This document shows positions 31,428 through 41,769 of a stretch of DNA of 64,000 nucleotides, piece after piece. The notes under the pieces were generated by a model that was given only the letters and a program-made list of their open reading frames with translations, did not search any database and was not told the DNA's origin. This stretch comes from an uncultured Pseudomonadota bacterium. Lineage in GTDB: Bacteria > Pseudomonadota > Gammaproteobacteria > Burkholderiales > SG8-39. Location of the stretch: positions 22,653 to 86,652 of the forward strand of contig CAILKO010000052.1 in assembly GCA_903834835.1 (NCBI GenBank). Reading direction: 5' to 3'. The translations under genes were made by a program, and so were the position numbers. The stretch's first letter is position 1. Each line of letters opens with the position of its first letter.

Positions 31428-32080
31428 GACGCGCCGCCCTGCCCGGCTGTCTGATCGTCGCCTGCCTCCAGTTCGCCGGTTGCGCGGCTACGCCGCCGGC
31501 CGACTGGCAGCTCGGCGCGCGCGACGGCCTTGCGAGCTACCAGAGCGCCTACTTCGGCGGCAGTTCGCGCGCCGCGGCGGGTGCGCTGCAACTCGCCCGA
31601 CGGGAGCTCTCCGCAACCGGCAGACCGGCGCTCGTCGCCCATGCCGAACTCTATGCCTGCGCGCTGCGCGTGGCCGCGCTCGATTTCGACGAGTGCCCGG
31701 GCTTCCTCGCGCTCGCGGCCGATGCGGCGCCCGCTGAACGCGACTATGCGCGCTACCTCGCCGGCGACTGGCGGGACCTGCAAACCGCGGCACTGCCTGG
31801 CACGGCGCAGGCCGCGATCCAGGGCGGCAGCGCGGCGCTTGCCGGCATCGCCGACCCGGTGTCGCGCCTGGTCGCCGCCGGCGCGCTGCTGCGCGCAGGG
31901 CGCATGACGCCCGAGGGCATCACCCTCGCCATCGACACCGCCTCGGCCCGGGGCTGGCGCCGGCCGCTCCTCGCCTGGCTCGGCGTGGCCCTCGCGCGCG
32001 CCGAAGCCGCCGGCGACGGACCAGCGGCCGCGCAACTGAAACGTCGCATCGCACTGGCCGCCGAATCCGCATTGCAATGA
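31424..32080 (+). CDS. Putative lipoprotein in the MCE locus
   Basis: GTG start overlapping the mlaD-like stop (GTGA); lipobox-like LQFAGC. Confidence 0.6.
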   Translation: MRRAALPGCLIVACLQFAGCAATPPADWQLGARDGLASYQSAYFGGSSRAAAGALQLARRELSATGRPALVAHAELYACALRVAALDFDECPGFLALAADAAPAERDYARYLAGDWRDLQTAALPGTAQAAIQGGSAALAGIADPVSRLVAAGALLRAGRMTPEGITLAIDTASARGWRRPLLAWLGVALARAEAAGDGPAAAQLKRRIALAAESALQ

Positions 32081-32105
32081 ATCCATCACCACAGCTTGAA
32101 CAGCC

Positions 32106-33101
32106 ATGATCCAGGGGGGAGCAGCGCGCGTGGAACTGACAATGAACGAATTCATGGTGCCGGCGCAGGATGCCGGCATCGCGCTCTACCTGCGCAACAA
32201 GCACCCGCGCGGAACGGAGAATTTCGAGAGCACGAAGATTCTGCTGATGGTTCACGGGGCCACCTACCCCGCCTCGACCAGCTACGACCTCGCGCTGAAC
32301 GGCGTCTCGTGGATGGACCATGTCGCGCGCCAGGGCTACGACGTCTATTGTCTGGACCTGCGCGGCTTCGGCCGCTCCACGCGCCCGCCCGAAATGTCGC
32401 AACCTGCGGCAGACAATCCGCCGGTCGTGCGCACCGAGACGGCGGCGCGCGATGTCGCGGCGGCAGTCGATTTCATCCTCGCGCGCCGCGGCGTGGCGAA
32501 GCTCAACCTGCTCGGCTGGTCCTGGGGTACCGCGGTGACCGGGCTCTATGCCACGCGCCACAACGACAAGCTGGAGAAGCTCGTGCTGTACGCACCAGCC
32601 TGGGTGCGCACCGTGACCTCGCCGGTCGATCCGGGCTCGAAGCTCGGCGCCTATCGCATCGTCGAACGCGCGAGCGCTAAGAAGCGCTGGCTGAACGGGG
32701 TGGCCGAGGCACAGCAGGCCAGCCTGCTGCCCGCGGCCTGGTACCAGGCCTGGGAGGACGCAACCTTCGCGACCGACCCGGTGGGTGCGACGCTGACGCC
32801 GCCCGGATTGCGCGCGCCGAACGGCTCGGTGCAGGACCTGCGCGAATACTGGCTCTCGGGCCGACCCGTGTACGAACCATCGGAAATACGCGTGCCGGTG
32901 CTCCTCACGCACGCAGAATGGGATGTGGACCTGCCGAGCGCGCTGATGCACGCGTACTTCGCGCAGCTCGTCAATGCGCCCTACCGGCGCAGCGTCGAGA
33001 TCGGCGAAGGCACCCACATGGTGATGCTGGAGAAGAACCGCATGCAGCTCTTCCAGGCGGTGCAGCAGTTCCTGGACGAGCGCTATACCCCGGAATCCTG
33101 A
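32106..33101 (+). CDS. Alpha/beta hydrolase
   Basis: LMVHGATYPAS, LDLRGFGRS, LLGWSWGT nucleophile elbow, EGTHMVMLE. Confidence 0.9.
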   Translation: MIQGGAARVELTMNEFMVPAQDAGIALYLRNKHPRGTENFESTKILLMVHGATYPASTSYDLALNGVSWMDHVARQGYDVYCLDLRGFGRSTRPPEMSQPAADNPPVVRTETAARDVAAAVDFILARRGVAKLNLLGWSWGTAVTGLYATRHNDKLEKLVLYAPAWVRTVTSPVDPGSKLGAYRIVERASAKKRWLNGVAEAQQASLLPAAWYQAWEDATFATDPVGATLTPPGLRAPNGSVQDLREYWLSGRPVYEPSEIRVPVLLTHAEWDVDLPSALMHAYFAQLVNAPYRRSVEIGEGTHMVMLEKNRMQLFQAVQQFLDERYTPES

Positions 33102-33158
33102 GGCCGCAGCGCGGGCGGGAATTCCTGCCCCGCCCGCACGGCACCCCTCGCTTCCAAC

Positions 33159-33665
33159 TCAGGCGTTGTTCAGGAAGTGCCGCTTGCCGATTTCCACGCC
33201 CATATGACGGACGATGTTGTAGGCCGTCGTCACGTGGAAGTAGAAGTTCGGCATCGAGCGGTTCTGCACCAGCTCAAGACCAGTGAAAGGAACTTCCTTG
33301 TCGCGCATTTTCACCATGATGGTCCTCGCCTCGGCCGCGTCGATGTCGGCCTGCTTCGCCGCGTTCACCGCCGCCAGCGCCTTGTCGACCCGGGCGATGA
33401 GATCCGCGAGACTCTTCTCGCTGCTGCCGAGGTCCACAGGCTGCGTGCCCGAGAGCAGCGCGACGCAGTTCTTGGCGTGATCGGTGGCGATGCGCACCTG
33501 CATGGTGAAATCCAGCATGTCGGGGAAGAGGCGAAACCCCAGCAGCGTGGTCTCGTCGTACTTCTTCTCGGCGTAGTGCGTCTGCGCAAGCTGCAGAACG
33601 GCCTTCAGGCCGCCCAGCTGGCGCGCGAATACGGGAACGGAAATCTGGTACAGGGAAATCGACAT
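33159..33665 (-). CDS. DUF1993 family protein
   Basis: MSISLYQISVPVFARQLGGLKAVLQLAQTHY...NFYFHVTTAYNIVRHMGVEIGKRHFL. Confidence 0.85.
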   Translation of the reverse strand: MSISLYQISVPVFARQLGGLKAVLQLAQTHYAEKKYDETTLLGFRLFPDMLDFTMQVRIATDHAKNCVALLSGTQPVDLGSSEKSLADLIARVDKALAAVNAAKQADIDAAEARTIMVKMRDKEVPFTGLELVQNRSMPNFYFHVTTAYNIVRHMGVEIGKRHFLNNA

Positions 33666-33753
33666 CGTGGTTCCTCCTCGCTGAATGGGTCTGCCGGATC
33701 CGGCAGACCGGGGCGAAATTGAACCACAGATCCCAAGCCGGCAGCGCGCCCCG

Positions 33754-34572
33754 ATGAGCCATCCGCTGCTCACTGCCGAGACGCTCGGCGCGCTGCGCGA
33801 GGCCTTCGATACGGGCGCGCCGACCCTCGTCTGCTCGCTTGACCTGGAGCGCACGCGCGCCGCGGTGGCAGTCGATGCTGCGGGGTTCTCCTGGCAGGAT
33901 CGCCGCTATCCCTGGCCTGAGGTGCTCCGCCCGCGCACGGTGTATTACTGGACCGGCGCGGCTTTCGAGCCGATCGCGCGCTACGCCGGCGCGCTCATCA
34001 AGCTGGTCCCCACCGAGTGGGGCGCCCCCACCTTCGAGATCGACGGCATCAAGATGCTGCCCACCGCTAGCGTTTCGCCCTACGAAGACGCCAGGCGCAA
34101 GGTGGCCCTGATCCGGCCGCGTGGCAAACGGGTGCTCGACACCTGCGGCGGGCTGGGCTACTTCGCGGCCTGGTGCCTGGCGGGCGCCGTCGCGGAAGTT
34201 CTGTCCTTCGAAAAGAGCGCGGAGGTGCTCTGGCTGCGCACGCTGAACCCCTGGTCACCGCCTCCCGATGTGCGCCTGAGCCTGAAGCACGCCGACGTAG
34301 CGGCGGAAATCCGTGCGCTGCCCGAGGGTTCCGTGGACGCGATCCTGCACGACCCTCCGCGCTTCGGGATCGCCGGGGAACTCTATTCGCAGGCTTTCTA
34401 CGATCAACTCGCTCGCGTGCTGAAGCGCCGAGGAACGCTGTTTCACTACACCGGCACACCGAACAGACTCACTAGCGGGCGCGATGTTCCGCAGGAAGTC
34501 GCCACCCGTTTGAAGCGCGCGGGTTTCGACACGAGTCCGCGGGGCGACGGGCTGCTCGCAATCCGGCGCTAG
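33754..34572 (+). CDS. SAM-dependent methyltransferase
   Basis: VLDTCGGLGYFAAWCLAGAVAEVLSFEKS; DAILHDPPRFGIAGELYSQAFYDQLARVLKRRG. Confidence 0.85.
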   Translation: MSHPLLTAETLGALREAFDTGAPTLVCSLDLERTRAAVAVDAAGFSWQDRRYPWPEVLRPRTVYYWTGAAFEPIARYAGALIKLVPTEWGAPTFEIDGIKMLPTASVSPYEDARRKVALIRPRGKRVLDTCGGLGYFAAWCLAGAVAEVLSFEKSAEVLWLRTLNPWSPPPDVRLSLKHADVAAEIRALPEGSVDAILHDPPRFGIAGELYSQAFYDQLARVLKRRGTLFHYTGTPNRLTSGRDVPQEVATRLKRAGFDTSPRGDGLLAIRR

Positions 34573-34641
34573 GCTGGCCGATTCGCTCCCGGCACCGGGT
34601 TTCCTCATCGGGCCTGTCCGGTTCTATGCCCCTGCAGTCCG

Positions 34642-34711
34642 GGCGAGGCCCGATCATCCGGTCCCGGCGAGGCCCGATCATCCGGTCCCGGCGAGGCCCG
34701 ATCATCCAGCC
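34642..34711. repeat. 24-bp tandem repeat, about 2.9 copies, spanning the recQ stop codon
   Basis: Unit GGCGAGGCCCGATCATCCGGTCCC at 34642, 34666 and 34690. Confidence 0.9.
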
Positions 34712-36516
34712 AGCAAGCCGAGGATCGCCTCGCCGTAGCGCTCGAGTTTCTTCTGCCCGATGCCGTCCAGCGTGCCGAGCGCCTCGAGGGTATCCGGCCG
34801 CAGCGCCGCGATCGCGGCCAGCGTGCGGTCATGGAAAATCACATACGCGGGCACGCCCTGACTGCGCGCTTCGCCGCCGCGCCAGGCCTTCAGCGCGTCG
34901 AGCAGCGCGGCATCGGCAGCGGGCAGATCCGTCGCCGGGCCGCGGCGCTTCGTGCCTGAACGCTTCTTCTGCGCAACGCGGCGCAGCTCCACGCCGGTTT
35001 CGCCCTTCAGCACCGGGCGGCTCGCCTCGGTAAGTGTGAGCGCCCCATAGGCCTCGTGGTCGGGCCGCAGGAAACCGAGCGCGGTCAGCTGGCGGAACAC
35101 GCTGCGCCATTCGGAGTCATCGAGGTCCGCGCCGATGCCGAATACCGAGAGCTGGTCGTGGTTCCAGCTTTTGACGCGGTCAGTCGCCTTGCCGCGCAGC
35201 ACGTCGATGAGGTGCACCGCGCCGAAACGCTGGCCGGTGCGATAGACCGTGGAGAGCGCCTTCCTCGCCGCCTCGCCCGCGTCCCAGGTCTCGGGCGGCT
35301 CGAGGCAGGTATCGCAGTTGCCGCAGGGCGTGCTCGTCTCGCCGAAGTAATCGAGCAGACGCACGCGACGGCAACCCGCGGTCTCGCACAGGCCGAGCAG
35401 CGCATCGAGCTTGGCGACCGACACGCGCTTGTAGTCCTCGCTGCCCTCGGACTGATCGATCATGCGGCGCTGCTGCACGACATCGCCCAGGCCGTAGCTC
35501 ATCCAGGCATCGGCCGGCTCGCCGTCGCGACCGGCGCGCCCGGTCTCCTGGTAATAGCCCTCGATGCTTTTCGGCAGATCGAGGTGAGCGACGAAACGTA
35601 CTTCGGCCTTGTCGATGCCCATGCCGAAGGCGATGGTCGCCACCATCACGATGCCCTCCTCGTCCTGGAAACGCGCCTGGTGGGCGCTGCGCGTTTCCGC
35701 GTCCAGACCGGCGTGATAGGGGAGCGCCTTGATCCCCTGTGCGGCCAGAAAGGCCGCGGTTTCGTCCACCTTGCGGCGCGACAGGCAGTACACGATGCCG
35801 GTGTGGCCGTAGTGCGCGCCGCGGATGAAGGCGAGCAGCTGCGCGCGCGGCTCGGCCTTGTCGACGATGGTGTAGCGGATGTTCGGCCGGTCGAAGCTCG
35901 ACACGAACACGCGCGCCTCATCGAGCGCGAGCCGCGCGATGATCTCGGCGCGCGTCTGGGGATCGGCGGTCGCGGTGAGCGCGATGCGCGGCACCTGCGG
36001 GAAGCGCTCGTGCAGGATGGAGAGCTGCAGATACTCGGGGCGGAAGTCGTGCCCCCACTGCGACACGCAGTGCGCCTCGTCGATGGCGAAGAGCGCAAGC
36101 TCGGCCTCCTCGAGGAGGGACAGCATGCGCGGCATCACCAGCCGCTCGGGCGCCACGTAGAGAAGATCGAGCCCCCCCGCGGCGAAGCTGCGTTCCACCG
36201 CAGCGGCCGCGCGCCCGTCTAGCGAGGAATTGAGAAAGGCGGCACGCACGCCAAGCTGCTCGAGCGCCGTGACCTGGTCGCGCATCAGTGCGATGAGCGG
36301 CGAGACCACGAGCGCCGTGCCCGGGCGCAGCAGCGCGGGCAGCTGATAGCAGAGCGACTTGCCCCCGCCCGTGGGCATGAGGACCAGCGCGTCGCCCCCG
36401 GAGACGAGGTGCGAGACGATCGCCTCCTGAGGCCCGCGGAAGGCAGGATGGCCGAAGGTGCCGCGCAACAGCTCGAGCGCGCCGCCCGCGGCGGCGGATG
36501 GTCCCTGCATCGCCAT
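34702..36516 (-). CDS. recQ: ATP-dependent DNA helicase RecQ
   Basis: [38 protein letters not shown], zinc-binding CxxC region, HRDC domain. Confidence 0.96.
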   Translation of the reverse strand: MAMQGPSAAAGGALELLRGTFGHPAFRGPQEAIVSHLVSGGDALVLMPTGGGKSLCYQLPALLRPGTALVVSPLIALMRDQVTALEQLGVRAAFLNSSLDGRAAAAVERSFAAGGLDLLYVAPERLVMPRMLSLLEEAELALFAIDEAHCVSQWGHDFRPEYLQLSILHERFPQVPRIALTATADPQTRAEIIARLALDEARVFVSSFDRPNIRYTIVDKAEPRAQLLAFIRGAHYGHTGIVYCLSRRKVDETAAFLAAQGIKALPYHAGLDAETRSAHQARFQDEEGIVMVATIAFGMGIDKAEVRFVAHLDLPKSIEGYYQETGRAGRDGEPADAWMSYGLGDVVQQRRMIDQSEGSEDYKRVSVAKLDALLGLCETAGCRRVRLLDYFGETSTPCGNCDTCLEPPETWDAGEAARKALSTVYRTGQRFGAVHLIDVLRGKATDRVKSWNHDQLSVFGIGADLDDSEWRSVFRQLTALGFLRPDHEAYGALTLTEASRPVLKGETGVELRRVAQKKRSGTKRRGPATDLPAADAALLDALKAWRGGEARSQGVPAYVIFHDRTLAAIAALRPDTLEALGTLDGIGQKKLERYGEAILGLLAG

Positions 36517-36968
36517 CAGGCCGCGCCTGCGCGCGCGAGCAGGCGGTCGAGCTGTCCGGCGAAACGCTTGCGATCCGCCTGGCTGAAGGCGGACGGGCCG
36601 CCCGTCTGCACGCCGCTGCCGCGCAGTTCGTCCATGAAATCGCGCATCACCAGCCGCTCGCGTATCGTCTCCGGCGAGACGAGTTCGCCGCGGGGATCGA
36701 GCACCGTCACCCCCTTGGCGATCGCGTCCGCCGCAAGCGGGATGTCTGCCGTGATGACGAGATCACCCGGCTCGGCCTCGGCGACGATGCGGTTGTCGGC
36801 CACATCGAAACCGCGCGGCACCTGCAGCGCGCGGATATAGATCGAGGGCGGCGTGCGCAGCGCCTGATTCGCGACCAGCGTCATGTGCACCTTCGCGCGC
36901 TCGGCCGCGCGGAACAGGATTTCCTTGATCGGCGCCGGGCAGGCGTCCGCATCGACCCAGATTTTCAT
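36516..36968 (-). CDS. YaiI/YqxD family protein (DUF188)
   Basis: [35 protein letters not shown]. Confidence 0.93.
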   Translation of the reverse strand: MKIWVDADACPAPIKEILFRAAERAKVHMTLVANQALRTPPSIYIRALQVPRGFDVADNRIVAEAEPGDLVITADIPLAADAIAKGVTVLDPRGELVSPETIRERLVMRDFMDELRGSGVQTGGPSAFSQADRKRFAGQLDRLLARAGAA

Positions 36969-37021
36969 GACGCGAGTTTCGCACGCCGGGCGGGGAATCC
37001 CGCGGCCAGGGTCGAAGATAA

Positions 37022-37043
37022 ATAGTAACGCATATGTTACTAT
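37022..37043 (+). promoter_or_regulatory. Palindromic element, site C: ATAGTAAC-GCATAT-GTTACTAT
   Basis: Perfect 8-bp arms; overlaps the phrB stop codon (37040-37042), 54 nt upstream of the yaiI-like start. Confidence 0.8.
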
Positions 37044-38476
37044 GTACGCAGATTCCTGCTCTCGTCCTCCTTCTTCAGCAGCCCGTAGCGCGCAAGCGTG
37101 CGGCGGCGTGCTTCGGCGTGGTCCACCACCGGGGCGGGATAGTCACAGCCTGCCGCCTGCTGTTCGAGCGGGGCCATGCGCCAGGGCTCGTGGATCAGCG
37201 CGGCCGGCACGCGCGCGAGCTCGGGAACCCAGCGGCGGATGTAGCTGCCCTCGGGATCGAACTTGCGCGACTGGGTCACGGGATTGAAGATCCGGAACCA
37301 GGGCTGGGCGTCGCAGCCGGTGGACGCGCTCCACTGCCAGCCGCCGTTGTTCGCCGCGAGATCGTGATCGAGCAGCTGCGCGGCGAACCAGGCTTCGCCG
37401 CGGCGCCAGTCGAGACCGAGGTGTTTCACGAGAAAGGAGGCGACAAGCATGCGCAGCCGGTTGTGCATGAGCCCGGTCGCGGCGAGTTCGCGCATCGCCG
37501 CATCCACCAGTGGATAGCCGGTGCGGCCCTCGCACCAGGCACGGTAAAACGCGCCGTCCGCATCCGGCTCCCAGACGAGCGCATCGAACTGCGGCTTGAA
37601 CGCGCGCCTGACCACATCGGGTCGCCAGGCGAGTATCGCCTGATAGAAGTCGCGCCACACGAGTTCGGAGAGCCAGGCGGCCGATCCCTCTCCGGGCGCC
37701 GCGAGCGCGAAGCGCACGAGGGCGCGGATCGACACCGTGCCGAAACGCAGATGCGCTGACAGGCCCGAAGTCCCGTCGATCGCGGGAAAGTCGCGCCGCG
37801 CGGCGTAGTCGCGCAGACGCGGCACGAAGGCGCTGAGCCGGCGCGCGCCCGCCGCCATGCCGGGTTCGATTGCGCAAGCCGCAGGCCGGAAGCCGAGCTC
37901 GGCAAGCGTCGGCACGACCGCCTGCGCGGGCTCCGCCGGTGCAAGCCTCCCCGGATGAACGCGGGTGTCGCGCGACGCATGATCCTCCGGCGCGAGCTTC
38001 TCCAGCCAGGCGCGCTTGTAGGGCGTGAAGACCGAGAACGCCGTGCCACCGCGCGTGCGCACCTCGTCCAGCTCGAAGACCACCTGGTCCTTGCGCGTGC
38101 GCCAGTCGATGCCGCAGGCGGCAAGCGCCTCGGCGACCGCGGCATCGCGCCTGATCGCTGCGGGCTCGTAGTCGCGATTCGCATAGACCGCCGCCACGCC
38201 GAGCGCATGCGCGAGCTTCGGAATCTCCTCTTCGGCGCTGCCGCGCAGAATACGCAGCGCGCCACCGCGCGCCGCGAGCGCGTCGCCAAGTTCGACCACA
38301 CTGGCATGCAGAAAACCCACGCGCCGGTTGTCCGGCGCGAGCTGACCGAGGATGGCGCTGTCGAACACGAACACGCAGTGCACCTGCTCGTGCGCTGCTA
38401 GCGCTGCGGCGAGCGCCGCATGATCGTCATCGCGCAGATCGCGCCTGAACCAGACGAGGGCTGCCTCAGCGCTCAT
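37040..38476 (-). CDS. phrB: Deoxyribodipyrimidine photolyase
   Basis: [59 protein letters not shown]. Confidence 0.95.
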   Translation of the reverse strand: MSAEAALVWFRRDLRDDDHAALAAALAAHEQVHCVFVFDSAILGQLAPDNRRVGFLHASVVELGDALAARGGALRILRGSAEEEIPKLAHALGVAAVYANRDYEPAAIRRDAAVAEALAACGIDWRTRKDQVVFELDEVRTRGGTAFSVFTPYKRAWLEKLAPEDHASRDTRVHPGRLAPAEPAQAVVPTLAELGFRPAACAIEPGMAAGARRLSAFVPRLRDYAARRDFPAIDGTSGLSAHLRFGTVSIRALVRFALAAPGEGSAAWLSELVWRDFYQAILAWRPDVVRRAFKPQFDALVWEPDADGAFYRAWCEGRTGYPLVDAAMRELAATGLMHNRLRMLVASFLVKHLGLDWRRGEAWFAAQLLDHDLAANNGGWQWSASTGCDAQPWFRIFNPVTQSRKFDPEGSYIRRWVPELARVPAALIHEPWRMAPLEQQAAGCDYPAPVVDHAEARRRTLARYGLLKKEDESRNLRT

Positions 38477-38488
38477 GATGGGCCGCGC

Positions 38489-39385
38489 TCAGGCAGGCTG
38501 CATGCTGCGCGCCGTGCGCCAGCGCAGGAGTTCTTCTTTCAACGCATCGAGACTGGCGATCCGTGAAACACCCGCGGGCGGGCGCTTCAGGTGACCGGCG
38601 CCGCCACCGCCGCACCACAGTGCCACTGCCTCGGGGAGCGCGGCACGCATGCGTCGAACCGTTCCTCGCATCGGCACCGCGCCGAAATTCTCCGAGTACG
38701 ACAGCGCGACCACGTCCGCGCCGTAGGCCTCGGCCGCGGCGAGCACCTGGCTTTCCGGCGTCTGGGTGCCGAGCGGAATGCAGGCCGCGCCTTCCAGGCG
38801 CAACATCGCCTGCGCGAGCAGCAGACCGAGGCCGTGCGGTTCGCCCGGCAGCGTCGCGAGCAGGATCTTGGGCGCGCTGCCGGGCGCCGGCAGCTGCCCC
38901 ATCGCCTCGTGCAGCACGCTCTGCAGCTGTTCCGAGTACAGATGCTCCTCGAAGATCTCGATCTCGCCGCGCACCCAGGCATTGCCGATCGCGACCAGCA
39001 TCGGAGAAACCGCGTCGGTCACGAACCGGGCGATGCCCTCGCGGGCGAGGCGCATGCGCAGTTCTTCGCGCAGGGCCGCCTCGTCGTGCCGCCTGAGCAG
39101 TTGCAGCAGGCCGGGGTCATCGCCTTCGGGCGTGGGCGGGCAGGCCCGCTCGCTACGCTCGTCCGGGCTCAGGCTGAAGACTTGGCCCGGACGCATGCCC
39201 TGGTCAAGCAGACGACGGACATCGCGCAGCTGGGCGACCTGCTCCGGCGGGTAGAGCCGCTCGCCCTTTGCGTCCCGGACCGGTTGCGGAAACCCGTAGC
39301 GACGCTCCCATATCCGAAGCGTGTCCTTACCTATCCCGGTTTCAAGCGCAAGGGCGGCAATGGAGATTCCTGACATGTCGCTCAT
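38489..39385 (-). CDS. litR: MerR-family regulator with B12-binding domain (LitR/CarH-like)
   Basis: MerR HTH (GIGKDTLRIWERRYGFPQPVRDAKGERLY); W-X9-EH motif (WVRGEIEIFEEH); ExHxxG (EPHGLG). Confidence 0.9.
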   Translation of the reverse strand: MSDMSGISIAALALETGIGKDTLRIWERRYGFPQPVRDAKGERLYPPEQVAQLRDVRRLLDQGMRPGQVFSLSPDERSERACPPTPEGDDPGLLQLLRRHDEAALREELRMRLAREGIARFVTDAVSPMLVAIGNAWVRGEIEIFEEHLYSEQLQSVLHEAMGQLPAPGSAPKILLATLPGEPHGLGLLLAQAMLRLEGAACIPLGTQTPESQVLAAAEAYGADVVALSYSENFGAVPMRGTVRRMRAALPEAVALWCGGGGAGHLKRPPAGVSRIASLDALKEELLRWRTARSMQPA

Positions 39386-39395
39386 TTATTTCTCA

Positions 39396-39410
39396 TTTGT
39401 CCAAGACAAA
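39396..39410. promoter_or_regulatory. Putative LitR operator O1: TTTGTC-CAA-GACAAA
   Basis: Perfect 6-bp inverted repeat in the litR-folE2 gap, next to the -35 box. Confidence 0.75.
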
Positions 39411-39413
39411 CTG

Positions 39414-39443
39414 TTGACAAGGCGTTTCCATGAGCCCTATTAT
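39414..39443 (+). promoter_or_regulatory. Sigma70-type promoter for folE2: TTGACA-N18-TATTAT
   Basis: Consensus -35 and near-consensus -10, between the two operator-like palindromes. Confidence 0.75.
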
Positions 39444-39459
39444 CCGCACACCCCATCAC

Positions 39460-39474
39460 TTTGTCTAGGACAAA
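39460..39474. promoter_or_regulatory. Putative LitR operator O2: TTTGTC-TAG-GACAAA
   Basis: Same arms as O1; ends 2 nt before the folE2 ATG. Confidence 0.75.
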
Positions 39475-39476
39475 CA

Positions 39477-40310
39477 ATGAATGCGACCGAAAGAATGTTC
39501 CTCGTAGACGTCCAGGCCAGCCAGGATGCCCGCAACGTTGCGATCGAGCATGTCGGCGTGCGCGGCCTGCGTTATCCCCTCCCCGTGCAGGGCCGGAATG
39601 GCGTCCAGCACACGGTGGCCGAGGCCGAGATGACCGTGGCGCTCGATCCGTCGGTCAAGGGCACCCACATGTCGCGCTTCGTCGAAACCCTTGAGTCCTG
39701 GGACAGCGCCGTGGGTCCGGCGGATCTGGTCCAGCGCCTGACGGGCATGCTCGAGCGCCTGGACGCGAAGGCCGGCAGGATCGGGCTGCGTTTCCCCTAC
39801 TTCATCCGCAAGCGCGCGCCGGTGAGCGGCGTAGAGAGCATGCTCGACTATCAGGCCGGCATGCGCGCCGAGGTGGTCGCAGATGCACCCGCCAGCCTGA
39901 GTCTGACACTGACCGCGCCGGTCACCAGCCTGTGCCCCTGCTCGAAGGAGATCTCGGAGTACGGTGCCCACAACCAGCGCTCGCATGTCACGCTGGACGT
40001 GGAACTGATCGAACCCGGCGCGCTCGATTTCGAATCGCTGGCCGAGATCGCCGAGGCTGCCGCCTCCTGCGAGATCTACGGTCTGCTCAAGCGCCCCGAC
40101 GAGAAGTACGTGACCGAGCGCGCCTACGACAACCCGAAGTTCGTCGAGGACCTGGTGCGCGATCTCGCCCTCGCGCTGGAGAACCACCCGGCGATCCGCC
40201 GCTACATGGTGGAAGTCGAGAATTTCGAGTCGATCCACAATCACTCTGCCTACGCTCGTCTGACAGGCGGGCGTGATGCAGTCTCCCCCGTGACGGACGC
40301 ACGCGCGTGA
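39477..40310 (+). CDS. folE2: GTP cyclohydrolase FolE2
   Basis: GVRGLRYPLPVQGRNGVQHTVAEAEMTVALDPSVKGTHMSRFVETL; SLCPCSKEISEYGAHNQRSHV. Confidence 0.95.
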   Translation: MNATERMFLVDVQASQDARNVAIEHVGVRGLRYPLPVQGRNGVQHTVAEAEMTVALDPSVKGTHMSRFVETLESWDSAVGPADLVQRLTGMLERLDAKAGRIGLRFPYFIRKRAPVSGVESMLDYQAGMRAEVVADAPASLSLTLTAPVTSLCPCSKEISEYGAHNQRSHVTLDVELIEPGALDFESLAEIAEAAASCEIYGLLKRPDEKYVTERAYDNPKFVEDLVRDLALALENHPAIRRYMVEVENFESIHNHSAYARLTGGRDAVSPVTDARA

Positions 40311-41440
40311 ACGCTCCCGAGCACAACCGCATCGCACGCGCCGGTCCGGGTGCAGCGCAAGCCGCGGGGCGCGGCCTGCGCGCGGCCGAGGAGGGCTGGC
40401 TCCCGGATATGCTGATCCGCGCCGGCATCCGGCGTCTGCTGCGCGAGCGGCTCGATGAGATCGACGAGAACGACCCGGAGGCCGGCGCCGCCGCCTCGAC
40501 CCGTTTCGCCCGCGTGATGCGGGCGGCCGAAGTCGCGCCCCTGCCCGCAGTCGCGAACGCGCAGCACTACGAAGTTCCAGCCGGCTTCTTCGGGCTCGTG
40601 CTCGGCCGGCACCGCAAGTACAGCAGCTGCTACTGGGACCGCGACACCCGTACGCTGGACGAGGCGGAAACGGCGGCCCTCGCGATCACCTGCGAACGCG
40701 CGGGGCTGGAGGACGGCCAGCGCATCCTCGAACTCGGCTGCGGCTGGGGTTCGCTCTCCCTCTGGATGGCTGCGGCCTATCCGCGCGCGCAGATCACCGC
40801 GGTGTCCAACTCGCACTCGCAGCGCAGTTACATCGAGACCACCGCCCGGGCGCGCGGCCTCGCCAATCTGCAGGTGATCACCACTGACATGAACACTTTC
40901 GAGGCCCCCGGCCGCTACGACCGCGTGGTCTCCGTCGAAATGTTCGAACACATGCGCAACTGGCCGGAGCTCTTCCGCCGCATCAGCCAATGGCTCGAAC
41001 CGGGCGGACGGTTCTTCATGCATGTCTTCGTGCACCGCTCCACGCCCTATGCCTTTGTCGACCAGGGCCCCGGAGACTGGATGAGCCGCCACTTCTTTTC
41101 CGGCGGCATCATGCCGAGCGACGATCTTGCCCTGCAGTTCCAGGATCACCTCCGGCTGCGCGAGCGCTGGCGCTGGAACGGCACGCACTACCAGCGCACG
41201 GCCGACGCCTGGCTCGCACAGCTCGACGCAAACCGCGCGATCGCGATGCCCCTCCTCGCCGACATCTACGGCGAAGGCCATGCCCGAGTCTGGCTGCAGC
41301 GCTGGCGCATCTTCTTCATGTCCTGCTCCGAACTCTTCGGCTACCGCGGTGGCAACGAATGGTGGGTCAGCCATTACCTGTTCGAACGGCCCGGATCGGG
41401 CGACAACGCGCCCGGCCCGGATGATCGGCCGGCCCGATGA
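40307..41440 (+). CDS. Cyclopropane-fatty-acid-synthase-like SAM methyltransferase
   Basis: YEVPAGFFGLVLGRHRKYSSCYWD; ILELGCGWGSLSLWMAAAYP. Confidence 0.88.
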   Translation: MNAPEHNRIARAGPGAAQAAGRGLRAAEEGWLPDMLIRAGIRRLLRERLDEIDENDPEAGAAASTRFARVMRAAEVAPLPAVANAQHYEVPAGFFGLVLGRHRKYSSCYWDRDTRTLDEAETAALAITCERAGLEDGQRILELGCGWGSLSLWMAAAYPRAQITAVSNSHSQRSYIETTARARGLANLQVITTDMNTFEAPGRYDRVVSVEMFEHMRNWPELFRRISQWLEPGGRFFMHVFVHRSTPYAFVDQGPGDWMSRHFFSGGIMPSDDLALQFQDHLRLRERWRWNGTHYQRTADAWLAQLDANRAIAMPLLADIYGEGHARVWLQRWRIFFMSCSELFGYRGGNEWWVSHYLFERPGSGDNAPGPDDRPAR

Positions 41441-41703
41441 TGACCCCTGTCACCCGGCCGCCGCGGAGGAGACGATGGGCAGGACTGGTCGATGTCGATA
41501 TCGCATCGATCGGCACGGGGCGACGCGTACTGGGCATCGGCGCGCTGATGCTTCCGGCCGCCGTGCTCGCCTGGCTGATCCTCGGCCTGCTGGACGTCGC
41601 GCCGCCGATGATCGAGATATTCGGCGAGGCGGGATTGCGCGCCCCGGCCGGCGCGGCCGTCGCCGGACTGCTGATTGCCGCCGCCGCGTTCTGGAATGTC
41701 TGA
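41437..41703 (+). CDS. Small membrane protein, unknown function
   Basis: 88 aa, two hydrophobic segments; ATGA overlap with the upstream methyltransferase gene. Confidence 0.6.
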   Translation: MMTPVTRPPRRRRWAGLVDVDIASIGTGRRVLGIGALMLPAAVLAWLILGLLDVAPPMIEIFGEAGLRAPAGAAVAGLLIAAAAFWNV

Positions 41704-41769
41704 GCGCAACCGCCGCGCTCTGGAAACATCGAGTCGCACACCCCCTCAACCAACCCGAGGAAAGCTGTC

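Noticed and set aside
34642-34711. The 24-bp tandem repeats as a CRISPR array
   Set aside because: Repeats are directly adjacent with no spacers and no cas genes are nearby.
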